Assembly (NCBI RefSeq): GCF_042679305.1
Contig: NZ_JBHTMP010000001.1
Coordinates: forward strand, 1 to 64,000
Reading direction: 5' to 3'
Length of the DNA stretch: 64,000 nt
Source: Micromonospora_H sonneratiae
GTDB lineage: Bacteria; Actinomycetota; Actinomycetes; Mycobacteriales; Micromonosporaceae
Shown here: positions 51,001-58,593 of the stretch, piece after piece
Layout of the letters: the number at the start of each line of letters is the position of its first letter
Numbering within the stretch: the stretch's first letter is position 1
Translations under genes and position numbers: made by a program
The notes under the pieces: model-generated
What the model was told of the DNA's origin: nothing
The model's database searches: none
The model's input: the letters and a program-made list of their open reading frames with translations, nothing else

Positions 51001-51690
51001 GACCGCGCCAGGGCGAAAGAACCCGTGTCCGTCGAAGTGGACGATCGAGTAGTCCCCCTGCGTGGTCAGGACCTCCCGGAGCCGGTCCATCGTGGGTGGA
51101 TGCAGCAGGTCCAGACGTAGCGTCTCGGGTGCTTGCGCCGCGACCGTCAACATCGGTCCACGGATCGTCCGGGACCGGACGTCCTGCGCACCGTACGGCC
51201 GTGGCGACACCAGGAGCACCCGGAGTGGGCCGTCCCACACGGGAACGGTCTCCTCGTCGGCCCTGTGCCGGTCCGCCGGGCCCAGGCACCGGGTGAGTTC
51301 CCGGGCCGAGGCCAGCGGATACACGTCGGTGCCCGGTACTCGGAGCAGTTCCCAGGGAATCGCCAGCGGTTCCGGCTCCTCGGAGATCAGGTGCACGGAC
51401 CGGTTCTCGTCGGCCGCACCGGCGAAGCTCCCGAAGAGGTCCATGGTCTCGGCGGTCGTGGTCAGCGCCCGGTACAGCTCATGTCCGAGTTCCGCCGCGT
51501 CAGCCAACGCAGCCTGGTAGCGCTGCCGCTGAGGCCCGAAGGGCAACGGCGGACAGTCCTCCAACAGCCAGCGAAGTTCCTCCACCCGGGTTTCGGTGAA
51601 CGGATCGCGGAACTCCGCGCTGGCGTCCCGGGATCCGATGGAGAGGGTGAGCCGTTCCGACCCGTCGAAGGTAACGAACAGCTCGGCCAC
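48079..51690 (-). CDS. CHAT protease - STAND NTPase - TPR protein (candidate conflict-system effector)
   Basis: 1203-aa multidomain protein. Residues ~90-365 form a CHAT (caspase-like) domain with the His of HFDGHG (His222) and the Cys of VVLNACRSAH (Cys272) as the expected dyad. A Pro/Ala-rich linker (~370-400) leads to a STAND-type NTPase with P-loop HAPVGGGKST (Lys445) and Walker B RVLHVWDGMDDL (about 495-506). The C-terminal ~450 residues are helical TPR-like repeats (DLAGAREWLTSALNVEQSEG; ELGIVELHRGRFPESTTAFE). This layout is that of NTP-dependent conflict/immune switches in which repeats sense a trigger and release the protease. GTG start with SD-like GAGGCGGG; 10 bases after its EACC1-like partner gene. 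Confidence 0.87.
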   Translation of the reverse strand: MAELFVTFDGSERLTLSIGSRDASAEFRDPFTETRVEELRWLLEDCPPLPFGPQRQRYQAALADAAELGHELYRALTTTAETMDLFGSFAGAADENRSVHLISEEPEPLAIPWELLRVPGTDVYPLASARELTRCLGPADRHRADEETVPVWDGPLRVLLVSPRPYGAQDVRSRTIRGPMLTVAAQAPETLRLDLLHPPTMDRLREVLTTQGDYSIVHFDGHGFFRPGAVSAKLASGLVLERADGRPDLVAAADFAAAVAVDRIPVVVLNACRSAHRSTDPSVRTVASALLAGGIPEVLAMTHNVPAMVASRFMSAFYRSVGRRETPARAASAGRRAVLDLVRQPSTRLGLTRPFQVMPVLYRQDARSAPIVDAPSSADGPPPAHAPAPGPVATPVAVPAPKHESDDEFDDLDMVMYRDDEVTHLDRQLMSAVPVVVHAPVGGGKSTFLRSYARYVELTHLFDQVELVCARQDGTTAEQLLDAARLAARTYPGCRVLHVWDGMDDLVPSCAEALALLPAGHRVVIGLRHDTLSVEHHSYPLADIPPEVTGMFLRRAVFDRVGEQDLRTLSEPLLRWLIRCIGWHGATLQAVTRALGSVPVEQLCHRLEFGVADGPDDPLSDPAIEQCLEALPPTSLRALSLLGLHGRVVLPRLLTVLTDRGLEGDPFTRATGAVVTVDEWCDLLAEACGLGLARQITDDPDVGFEVPPLVRYALRGRLATWFSADAVAALSQGVSAAAATLTAGTSARRAAADRPANPYADRIGRDLTLNLLESAMWLSVWHALRTGAYGLARTVAEAFADEPVGSFGWTRARSLLGDIYHLAYAEHATRPGADAFFNRLDAILGHAAMVRTDWSTAKLHIDRLLQDDGTPFVRQQVVMLRLHLVTIMVELGAPAEAVGALRAAVADAMANGSAEELTACRVSLARLVDALALSRSQAEALAMEVGLPPVDQPTPARSWDAASTEELISQLRVADLRGDFESSVNLRRYLGARARRGGDLAGAREWLTSALNVEQSEGRLSRTSLAATAHELAMVEEESGNLDDAAHWCAYVIESAPQPSRLYADAHHELGIVELHRGRFPESTTAFETALGYYRSRSMPIYAAETAFLVAYVLKESGAVEEALRRCAELLDEFLAAESWSNVVRVNLFMAQTNAERGDPGRARAQVAAAREALPGVDPAERSAMSEVLDQIMTQVTPGPDLG

Positions 51691-51700
51691 CGGACCCGCC

Positions 51701-52027
51701 TCAGTCCGATTCGGTCAGCCGGAACTCGACCACGGTCGCACCGTCCGGTCGCTCGGTCCTGCGGTAGTAGATCTCGCGTCCCTTCGCCCGCCGGGTCAGC
51801 AGCCGTTTCAACAGGTCGTAGACGGCGTTGCCACCGACGCCCGAGGCCAGCGTGCCCAGGACGACCAGCACCGTCCCCACCATCTCGCCCGGGTCGAACC
51901 GGTCGGCCGGTTCGGAGAGGGGTCGGGCTACCGCTACCGCCGAGTGGTCACCGCTCATGTTCCACTGATGTGCGAACTCCGTCGCAGTCAGGCCGAACTC
52001 GTCGTCGATGGCGACGATCATGTCCAT
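51701..52027 (-). CDS. Small one-TM protein, EACC1-like (effector-associated constant component)
   Basis: 108-aa protein: a short N-terminal region (MDMIVAIDDEFGLTATEFAH), a single hydrophobic segment rich in small residues (MVGTVLVVLGTLASGVGGNA, about residues 49-68), then a basic stretch (LLKRLLTRRAKGREIYYRR) and a C-terminal strand-rich part (ATVVEFRLTESD). Size, single helix and position directly before a CHAT-STAND gene match the EACC1 component of actinobacterial conflict systems; I assign this by pattern only. The ATG at 52027 follows a GGGGGTGG site; the longer frame has no support. Probably co-translated with the CHAT gene. Confidence 0.65.
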   Translation of the reverse strand: MDMIVAIDDEFGLTATEFAHQWNMSGDHSAVAVARPLSEPADRFDPGEMVGTVLVVLGTLASGVGGNAVYDLLKRLLTRRAKGREIYYRRTERPDGATVVEFRLTESD

Positions 52028-52278
52028 GTACCACCCCCGGGATCTCGTCCGGACCGAACGATAGATGAGGCTGGCAATCCTCACCCGGTCGCGGGATCGA
52101 GTCGATGACCGCCGGAACCGAGAACCTGACTCGTGCTCGATCCCGAACACGGGTACCGGCACGCTCCGTGGTAGCGTCACCGCAGCGTCGCGTGCCGGTG
52201 GCAGACCGTGCCAGGCATGGAGGCGTCGGACCGAAGGGAATACGACGATGATGTTCGTCGTACCTTCGCCCTCCACCT

Positions 52279-52749
52279 ATGCGTGAGGGCGAGAAGAGCA
52301 GGCTGGTGGCCTGGAGCCGAGAGCTGCGCGACGTCCATGAAAGACTCCGCGAAGCATTGGCCGTAACCCGGCACGCCCTCGCCGCCGGTGAGCCGGCGGA
52401 GCCAGCGACAAGGGATCTACTGCTGTTCTGTCACGGGTTCTGCACCGCCCTGACCGCCCACCATCAGGGCGAGGACCGTGACCTGTTCCCGGCGATCGCC
52501 GAGCAACATCCCGAGCTGCGTGAGACTCTGCACTACCTGCGGCAGGACCACTCGATGATCGCGCACCTACTGGCCGGGCTGCAGGCTGCCGTGGCCCGGG
52601 CCGCTCCACCCACTGTCCTGGATCGACACCTGGAGGGCCTGGAGGCGATCATGGAGTCGCACTTCAGCTACAAGGAACGCCAACTCCTGGCCGTGCTGGA
52701 GACACTGGCGCTGGACGCGGACCCCGGCGCCGTGCTGGGACCTCTGTGA
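52279..52749 (+). CDS. Hemerythrin domain-containing protein
   Basis: 156-aa four-helix-bundle protein with candidate di-iron ligands typical of hemerythrins: ALTAHHQGEDRDLFP (HxxxE), LRQDHSMIAHLL (His and Asp/His) and EAIMESHFSYKERQL (HxxxxE). Bacterial hemerythrins bind O2 or NO, or protect iron centres. It is divergent from the EACC1/CHAT operon with about 250 bases between the starts; a functional link is possible but unproven. Confidence 0.82.
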   Translation: MREGEKSRLVAWSRELRDVHERLREALAVTRHALAAGEPAEPATRDLLLFCHGFCTALTAHHQGEDRDLFPAIAEQHPELRETLHYLRQDHSMIAHLLAGLQAAVARAAPPTVLDRHLEGLEAIMESHFSYKERQLLAVLETLALDADPGAVLGPL

Positions 52750-52820
52750 CCGTCCCGCACACATCGATCGGCACCGCTCATCTCCATTGAACCCGAGCCG
52801 GGAACCACACCGACTTGACC

Positions 52821-52864
52821 ACGTCTACTACGTACTGCGATGCTACGCGGAACGTAGTAGACGT
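52821..52864 (+). promoter_or_regulatory. PadR operator: long inverted repeat
   Basis: ACGTCTACTACGT (52821-52833) and ACGTAGTAGACGT (52852-52864) are perfect 13-base inverted arms separated by 18 bases. A TTGACC -35-like box lies immediately before (52815-52820), so repressor binding would cover the promoter. The padR ATG follows 13 bases after the right arm. Confidence 0.75.
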
Positions 52865-52876
52865 GAGGTGGCGGCC

Positions 52877-53191
52877 ATGTCCGGGCTATCCGATCTAGGC
52901 AGGTTCTCCGAACCTGCCGTACTCATCCTGGTCAGCCTTGCCGACGGACCGAAGCATGGCTATGCCATGCAGGACGACATCGCCGGGCTCACCGGCGAGC
53001 GCCCGGGACCGGGCACGCTCTACGGCGCGATCCGGCGGCTGGAGGAGCGCGGCTACATCGAGGCACTGGCAACCCAGGATCGCCGTAAGCCCTACCAGTT
53101 GACCGACTCCGGCCGTGCCGCGCTCACCCTGGAACTCGAGCGGATGCGGGCGGTCGCCAACACCGGGCTCCGCCGGCTGGCGGTGGCCTGA
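52877..53191 (+). CDS. PadR-family transcriptional repressor
   Basis: 104-aa winged-helix protein. The recognition region is LVSLADGPKHGYAMQDDIAG and the wing GTLYGAIRRLEERGYIEAL, both classic PadR; the C-terminal dimerisation helix is short (ALTLELERMRAVANTGLRRL), so it belongs to the small PadR-s2 class. The ATG at 52877 with GAGGTGG upstream is preferred; the longer frame would run through the operator. The stop shares one base with the next start, coupling it to the membrane protein it probably controls. Confidence 0.9.
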   Translation: MSGLSDLGRFSEPAVLILVSLADGPKHGYAMQDDIAGLTGERPGPGTLYGAIRRLEERGYIEALATQDRRKPYQLTDSGRAALTLELERMRAVANTGLRRLAVA

Positions 53192-54081
53192 TGCGCCGCT
53201 GGCTGGTCGACCGCGTGCTGATCCTCTATCCGCACGCGATCCGCGATCGCTACGGCGAGGAGATCCGCGAACTGCTGACGGATTCGCCCACCCCGGTACG
53301 CGACCTCGCGGACGTGGCGTGGTGCGCACTGATTGACCGGATCACCCGGGCGAGGGAATCGATGAGCCTGGCACGGGCCCGCACCAGTGCCCGTACCCTG
53401 GGGAAACTCCTGCTGGTGCCGCCGATCTGCACGGTCGCGCTGGTGACGCTGATGATGGCGGTGGGGCCGGTGCTGAACATGATGGTCGCCCTCGGTGTCG
53501 ACACCGCGCGGGCCGCACCCGTGGTCCACAGCTCTGCGGTCGTACCGGTCGGTCTGCTGGCCTGGTGGCTCGGGCGACGTGTCGGCCGTAACGGCGCGGT
53601 CTCCGCCGCATGGTTGGCGGCACCGGCGACGCTGACCGTAGGACTGCTCCTCATCACAGGCCTGCCCGGTGCGGGCATCGTCCTCGGCGAGGACCGCAAC
53701 TCGTCGATCCTGGCCGTGCTCTGCTGGTGTGCCGGGGTGGCCGCGCTCGGTCCACTGCTTCGTGTCCTGGCCGGACGGGGACGGACCGCCACGGCTCTCC
53801 TCACCGCTACCGCCGGTGGACTCGCGCTGCTCACCCTGACCACCATCACCTACGTCGTCAGCGCCGTCGAGCCGATCCGGGCCCCACGCCAGTACGCGTT
53901 GTACTGGTATCTCAGCTCCCTCTCCGGGGTCGACCCCGGCCTGGTCGACAACGGCTACCTACAGCTCGCCGATGCGGTCAAGTTCCTGCCGGCGCTGCTC
54001 ACCGTCTGCACCGTCTACGTATTCGCACTGGTCACCGCTGCCGCACGAAGTCGGAGTCGAGATCGACAGCTGCTCCGGTGA
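53191..54081 (+). CDS. HAAS/permease-prefix-type membrane protein coupled to PadR
   Basis: 296-aa protein. The cytoplasmic N-terminus (LILYPHAIRDRYGEEIRELL) has the look of the HAAS or permease-prefix domain that pairs with PadR regulators. Six or so transmembrane helices follow (residues ~70-285). No enzyme motif is visible. In analogous pairs the membrane protein responds to envelope stress or lipid-active compounds and PadR represses both; here that is inference from gene order and the 1-base overlap. Confidence 0.68.
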   Translation: MRRWLVDRVLILYPHAIRDRYGEEIRELLTDSPTPVRDLADVAWCALIDRITRARESMSLARARTSARTLGKLLLVPPICTVALVTLMMAVGPVLNMMVALGVDTARAAPVVHSSAVVPVGLLAWWLGRRVGRNGAVSAAWLAAPATLTVGLLLITGLPGAGIVLGEDRNSSILAVLCWCAGVAALGPLLRVLAGRGRTATALLTATAGGLALLTLTTITYVVSAVEPIRAPRQYALYWYLSSLSGVDPGLVDNGYLQLADAVKFLPALLTVCTVYVFALVTAAARSRSRDRQLLR

Positions 54082-54215
54082 CCGGGACCGAGGTGCAGTC
54101 ACTCCCGCCAGCCCGAGACCATTCTTATCGCCCACAGGTCCCCATGCCACGCCCAGGCCGGAACCGGGCACAATCGATCAGGTTTCGACCATCCAGATCG
54201 GGGAGTAGCAACACG

Positions 54216-56075
54216 ATGGACCGGCGACGTTTCCTCACCCTGGCCGGCGGCACCACAGTGGGGGCAGGCCTGTCCGCCTCGGCCCTGGCCGCACCGGCAG
54301 CCGCGGCAGGCGCACGGTACTTCAACCGGCGGGTGCCCGACGAGGCGCACACGGTGATGGGCCAACTGGCCGCACAGGGCATCAGCGCGTTCTCCTTCAC
54401 CCCGTCCAACGGGTGGGTGATGGTCACCCAGACCGGCAGCTATCAGGCCCGGGGCATCCCGGACGAGTGTTTCACCGCGCTGGGCCAGGCCATCACCGAC
54501 GGAATGAAGGTCCACTGTGTAGCCTTCCCACCCGAGGGTGGAAACCGGTGGGTGATCACGGGAGACAGCGGGGTACTGGCGCAGGGTATCCCGGACGAGT
54601 GCCACCAGAGGATCCTGGAGTTCTACGCCGCCGGGCAACAGGTCGTCGACGTCGCGTTCCCGCCGGCCGGCGGCAACCGCTGGGTGATCGTCGGGACCAC
54701 CGGCACCTTCGCCCGGGGCATCGACGACGAGTGCTACCAGACCATGCGGAACCTGAACCAGGGCGGGCGGCGGATCACCCGGGTGGCTTTCCCGTACACC
54801 GGTGGTTGGGCCGTCGTCGCTCAGGACGAGTTCCGGGCACGCAACATCGACGGTGAGTGTGTCCAGCAGATGGGCAGCTTCACCGCCGAGGGCTGGCAGC
54901 TGCACAATCTCGCCTTCGCCCCGCAGAACAACGGCTGGTCGCTGTGCTCACGCGGACCGGCACCGACGCTGCCGGTCAACCGGATCCGTCAGTTCGAGAA
55001 CTCCGTCGGCGGCCAGGGCATCTGGCAACGGATGGCGGCCTGGAAGGCACCGGGCGCGGTGGTCGCGGTGGTCCTCGACAACCAGATCGCCTGGTCCACC
55101 GGGTACGGGTGGCTGGAGGCGGGCGGGTCGGGTGCGGCACATCCGGAAAGCGCCTTCCAGGCCGCCTCGATCAGCAAGGCGGTCGCCGCGCTGGGCGTGA
55201 TGCGACTGTCCCAGACCCGGCCCGATCTCCCGCTCTCCACCGACATCCGTACCACCCTCGACTGGCAACTGGACCAGCGGGCATGCGTATCGACCACGGC
55301 GACACCGAGCATCGACCGGGTGCTGGCACACCGGGCCGGCGTGATCGGTCGGGGTTCCACCTCACCGGCGAACGTCTGCACCGGTTTCGATGCCAACACC
55401 GGAGGCGGATTCGCCGGGTACGGCCCCAACGCGACGGTGCCCACGCTGCTGGAGGTGATGAACGGCCAGGGCAACTCGCCGAAGATCGAGCTGACCACCA
55501 CCCCGGGAACGGAATACCACTACTCGGGCGCGGGATTCGTGTTGCTGCAACGGATGATCGAGCAACGCACCGGGTTGTCACTGACCCAGTACATGCAGAA
55601 CGAGATCTTCGGTCCGCTGGGCATGACGACCAGCTCGTACGCGCTGGCCCCGGCGTTCGAGTTGGCCTCGGGACACGGCAGCACCGGCGCGGTGATCGCC
55701 GGCCGGCGCAACCGCTATCCGGAGTCGGCCGCCGCCGGGCTCTACACCACCGTGCGCGACCTGTGCCGACTGGTGAGCTATCTCAACCGGGGCTGGTCCG
55801 CAGCGGGTGACATCACCGGGCCACTGAACCGCTCCTCGATCCGGACCATGCTGAGCACCGGCCCCACCCCCGGCCGGGGTCGGGGATTCGCCCTGTCCGG
55901 CGTGGGCACGACCAGTTTCTGGTACGGCCACAACGGCTCCAACTACGGCTTCAAGAGTGAGTTCGGCGGCTACCCCGAGCGGGGCACCGGCTATGCCGTC
56001 ATGGTCAACGGAGACCGGTCCGAGTTGGTGAGCGAGATCGTCGCCGCGATCAGGTCGACCTACGGCTGGGGGTGA
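54216..56075 (+). CDS. Tat-exported serine hydrolase (beta-lactamase class C family) with N-terminal repeats
   Basis: 619-aa exported protein with a twin-arginine signal (MDRRRFLTLAGG). Residues ~39-245 contain five diverged ~43-aa repeats, best seen as RGIPDEC, QGIPDEC, RGIDDEC and RNIDGEC followed by a helix and an (N)RWV strand. The C-terminal ~350 residues are a beta-lactamase/DD-peptidase-like domain with the SxxK nucleophile SISK (Ser318, Lys321), a Tyr motif YSGAGF and HNGSNYG as the third element. The fold covers esterases, peptidases and true beta-lactamases, so resistance should not be assumed. The ATG at 54216 follows GGGGAG; the frame extends upstream inside the previous gene but that is spurious. 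Confidence 0.82.
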   Translation: MDRRRFLTLAGGTTVGAGLSASALAAPAAAAGARYFNRRVPDEAHTVMGQLAAQGISAFSFTPSNGWVMVTQTGSYQARGIPDECFTALGQAITDGMKVHCVAFPPEGGNRWVITGDSGVLAQGIPDECHQRILEFYAAGQQVVDVAFPPAGGNRWVIVGTTGTFARGIDDECYQTMRNLNQGGRRITRVAFPYTGGWAVVAQDEFRARNIDGECVQQMGSFTAEGWQLHNLAFAPQNNGWSLCSRGPAPTLPVNRIRQFENSVGGQGIWQRMAAWKAPGAVVAVVLDNQIAWSTGYGWLEAGGSGAAHPESAFQAASISKAVAALGVMRLSQTRPDLPLSTDIRTTLDWQLDQRACVSTTATPSIDRVLAHRAGVIGRGSTSPANVCTGFDANTGGGFAGYGPNATVPTLLEVMNGQGNSPKIELTTTPGTEYHYSGAGFVLLQRMIEQRTGLSLTQYMQNEIFGPLGMTTSSYALAPAFELASGHGSTGAVIAGRRNRYPESAAAGLYTTVRDLCRLVSYLNRGWSAAGDITGPLNRSSIRTMLSTGPTPGRGRGFALSGVGTTSFWYGHNGSNYGFKSEFGGYPERGTGYAVMVNGDRSELVSEIVAAIRSTYGWG

Positions 56076-56180
56076 CGACGGTTCCGCTGAAGGCGATGAA
56101 TTTATACGATGCGATCTCCACCCTGAAGCGTCGCCGGGCGCAGCGGGCCGGCTCGGTAAGCCACCGGAGGCAGGGATCTG

Positions 56181-57362
56181 ATGACCGCGGACGAGAAGCT
56201 ACGGACGTACCCTTTCGAGGCCTTCCGGGGTGAGCTGCCGGCGGAGCTGCTGGCGATGGTGCGGGACGAACCGGTGAGTCGGGTCCAACTGCCCGACGGC
56301 CGTCCGGTGTGGCTGGTGGTGGGCTACGACGAGGTGTGCACGGCGCTGGCCGATCCCCGCCTGACCCGGCACACCGGTGCCGACACCACCGCTGGGCAGT
56401 GCCCGGTGGCACCACGGGTTCGCGAACTCGGCATGAACGGGCCGGCGCACACCTCCCTGCGCCGCCTTGCCGCACGCGCGTTCACCGCCCGGCGGATCGA
56501 GGCGTACCGGCCACGGGTGCAGCAGATCACCGACGGGTTGCTCGACGCGATGGTGGCCGGTGGACAGCCGGGCGACCTGATCAGCGCTCTGGTGGCACCG
56601 CTACCCGCGCTGGTGGTATGTGAGGTGCTCGGCGTACCGGCGGATGACCGGGAGCGGTTCAACGCCTGGGTCGCGGACATCAACTCGCTCACCGCGTACG
56701 GATCACCGGAGGCCGCCCGCTCGTCGGCGGAACTGCGGGCCTACCTGTTCGCGCAACTGTCGGTCAAGCGGGCCTCCCCCGGCGAGGACCTCCTGTCCGC
56801 GTGGCTGGCCGCCCAGGCCGACGACGAACTCAGCGACGAGGAGATCGTTGGCCTGGCGGTCGGCGTCCTGATCGGCGGCCGGGAGATCAACTCCACCAGC
56901 GCGGGGATACGGGCACTGTTCCAGCATCCGGAGCAGCTCGCCCGCCTGCGGGCAGAACCCGACCTGCTGCCGAGGGCGGTCGAGGAGATCCTGCGCCATA
57001 CGTCGGTCAGCCCGATGTTCCTGGTACAGACCGCGCTGGAGGACCTGACGCTCGACGGCGTACGGATCAGGGCCGGCGACGCGGTGATGGCGGTGCCCTG
57101 GGCGGCCAACCGGCACCCCGGTGCCTTCCCCGACCCGGACACCTTCGACGTGGGAAGGTCCCCCGGCAACCCCCACCTCACCTTCGGGTACGGTCCACAC
57201 TTCTGCCTGGGTGCGGCGCTGGGCCGGTTGCAGATGGAGATCGCGATCGGCACCCTGCTGCGCCGCTTCCCGAACCTGGCCCCGGCTGTCGGGATGGACG
57301 AGTTGCCCTGGCGACACGAACGGATCAACTGCGGGATCGCGGAGTTCCCGGTCACCTGGTGA
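56181..57362 (+). CDS. Cytochrome P450 (secondary-metabolism type)
   Basis: 393-aa soluble bacterial P450 of CYP105/107-like size. Heme loop FGYGPHFCLGAALGR with the axial Cys near residue 342; K-helix EEILR; substrate-side PMFLVQTALEDL. The I-helix reads GVLIGGREINSTSAG: the acidic residue is kept, but the usual following Thr is Ile, which can change oxygen activation, as in P450s doing unusual chemistry. It opens the cluster of glycosyltransferase, dioxygenase and methyltransferase genes. GGAGGCAGG precedes the ATG. Confidence 0.9.
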   Translation: MTADEKLRTYPFEAFRGELPAELLAMVRDEPVSRVQLPDGRPVWLVVGYDEVCTALADPRLTRHTGADTTAGQCPVAPRVRELGMNGPAHTSLRRLAARAFTARRIEAYRPRVQQITDGLLDAMVAGGQPGDLISALVAPLPALVVCEVLGVPADDRERFNAWVADINSLTAYGSPEAARSSAELRAYLFAQLSVKRASPGEDLLSAWLAAQADDELSDEEIVGLAVGVLIGGREINSTSAGIRALFQHPEQLARLRAEPDLLPRAVEEILRHTSVSPMFLVQTALEDLTLDGVRIRAGDAVMAVPWAANRHPGAFPDPDTFDVGRSPGNPHLTFGYGPHFCLGAALGRLQMEIAIGTLLRRFPNLAPAVGMDELPWRHERINCGIAEFPVTW

Positions 57363-57390
57363 GCCGGCCGGCAGCCCCGCCGTCCCTGAT

Positions 57391-58566
57391 TCAGCCGGCG
57401 GGTAACGTCGCCTCGATGGCGTCGGCCGCGCCTTCGGTGCCGTCCGGCCCGGCGTCGTGGGCGGGCCGGGGCGCGGCGAGCGTGGCCCGGATGGCGTCGG
57501 CCACCTCACGCGGTGTCCAGCGCTCCTCGGGCAGCCAGTTCGCGGCACCATGACGGGCGACCCGCCCGGCGTTGTCCGGACGGTCCAACCCGCTGGCCAG
57601 GATGACCTGGCCGGTGTTGCTGGTCAGGGCTCGGGCGAGCGTACCGATGCCGCCGTGGTGAACCACCGCCGCCACCCGGGGAGCCACGGCAGGAAACGGC
57701 AACCTCGGAAACCAACGTACGTTGGGCGGGAGTGGATCGGGCACCAGTTCCCGGTGCCGTACGGCCAGCAGCGCGGGCCGGTCGAGCAACCGGACCGCCT
57801 CGACGGCGGTGCGGTAGAACTCCCGGTGCAGGAGTCGGCCCGTACCGCCGGTGATCAGCAGCGGGGGTACGGCGCCGGCCAGCAACTCGGCCGCCTCCGG
57901 CGGCACCGCGTGTTCCTCGTGCTGACCGTCGTCGGCCAGCACGAAGCCGGCCAACTGGACACCGGCCGGTGCCGGTGTTCCAGCCCGGTCGAACCAGTCC
58001 GGCCACAGGCCGACGTACCGGTCGGCCGACCACATCCAACCTGGCCAGTCCCGAACCCCCGCCAACCCGACCTCGGCGCGGGCGGCGTCGATCCGGTCGG
58101 CCAGCACCTCACCGTAGAGCCAGCCCACCCGGGACAGGGCCTGGAACTGGAACGGAGAGTGCGCCAGGCAGACCAGCGGCGCGCCCGTCGCCTCGGCTGC
58201 GATCAGCGCCGACTGACCGGAGATCGGTGCCCCGACCAGCACCGTGTGTCCGGGCCGGTGCCGGCGCAGCAGCTCCCGGCACTCGAAGCGCAGCTGGGCG
58301 AAGAGGCCGGTACGGTCGAAGTGGTGGCGGAACTCCCCGATCTCGGTCGCGTCGGCCTGGTCACCCGCGTCGGCGAGGTAGTACTCGTACTCACTGATCG
58401 TGTCGATCGGCACGAACCCGATGCCGGCGGCGTCCACCACCGGTCGGTAGTACTCGTGGCTGAGCACCGTCACGTCGTGTCCCCGGGCCCGCAGCGCCCG
58501 GCCGACGCGTACGAACGGCAGGACGTCGCCATCCGTACCGTGGATCACCATCAGGACGAGCGCCAC
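57391..58566 (-). CDS. GT1-family glycosyltransferase (UGT/macrolide type)
   Basis: 391-aa GT-B enzyme using a nucleotide sugar. The N-terminal acceptor domain begins VIHGTDGDVLPFVRVGRALR; the C-terminal donor motif is VVHHGGIGTLARAL with the late ASGLDRPDNAGRV loop. It resembles glycosyltransferases that decorate natural products. It starts 27 bases downstream of the dioxygenase gene on the same strand, so the two form one unit. The acceptor is unknown: no polyketide or peptide synthase lies in the window. Confidence 0.85.
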   Translation of the reverse strand: MALVLMVIHGTDGDVLPFVRVGRALRARGHDVTVLSHEYYRPVVDAAGIGFVPIDTISEYEYYLADAGDQADATEIGEFRHHFDRTGLFAQLRFECRELLRRHRPGHTVLVGAPISGQSALIAAEATGAPLVCLAHSPFQFQALSRVGWLYGEVLADRIDAARAEVGLAGVRDWPGWMWSADRYVGLWPDWFDRAGTPAPAGVQLAGFVLADDGQHEEHAVPPEAAELLAGAVPPLLITGGTGRLLHREFYRTAVEAVRLLDRPALLAVRHRELVPDPLPPNVRWFPRLPFPAVAPRVAAVVHHGGIGTLARALTSNTGQVILASGLDRPDNAGRVARHGAANWLPEERWTPREVADAIRATLAAPRPAHDAGPDGTEGAADAIEATLPAG

Positions 58567-58593
58567 GGCCAGGCCCCACCGATCGCCAGCAGG

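Noticed and set aside
53610..54215. N-terminal extension of the serine hydrolase frame
   Set aside because: Overlaps the HAAS-like membrane protein; a Tat signal and ribosome-binding site mark the real start at 54216.
54216..56075. Calling the serine hydrolase an antibiotic-resistance beta-lactamase
   Set aside because: The fold includes esterases and peptidases, and the N-terminal repeats point to another role.
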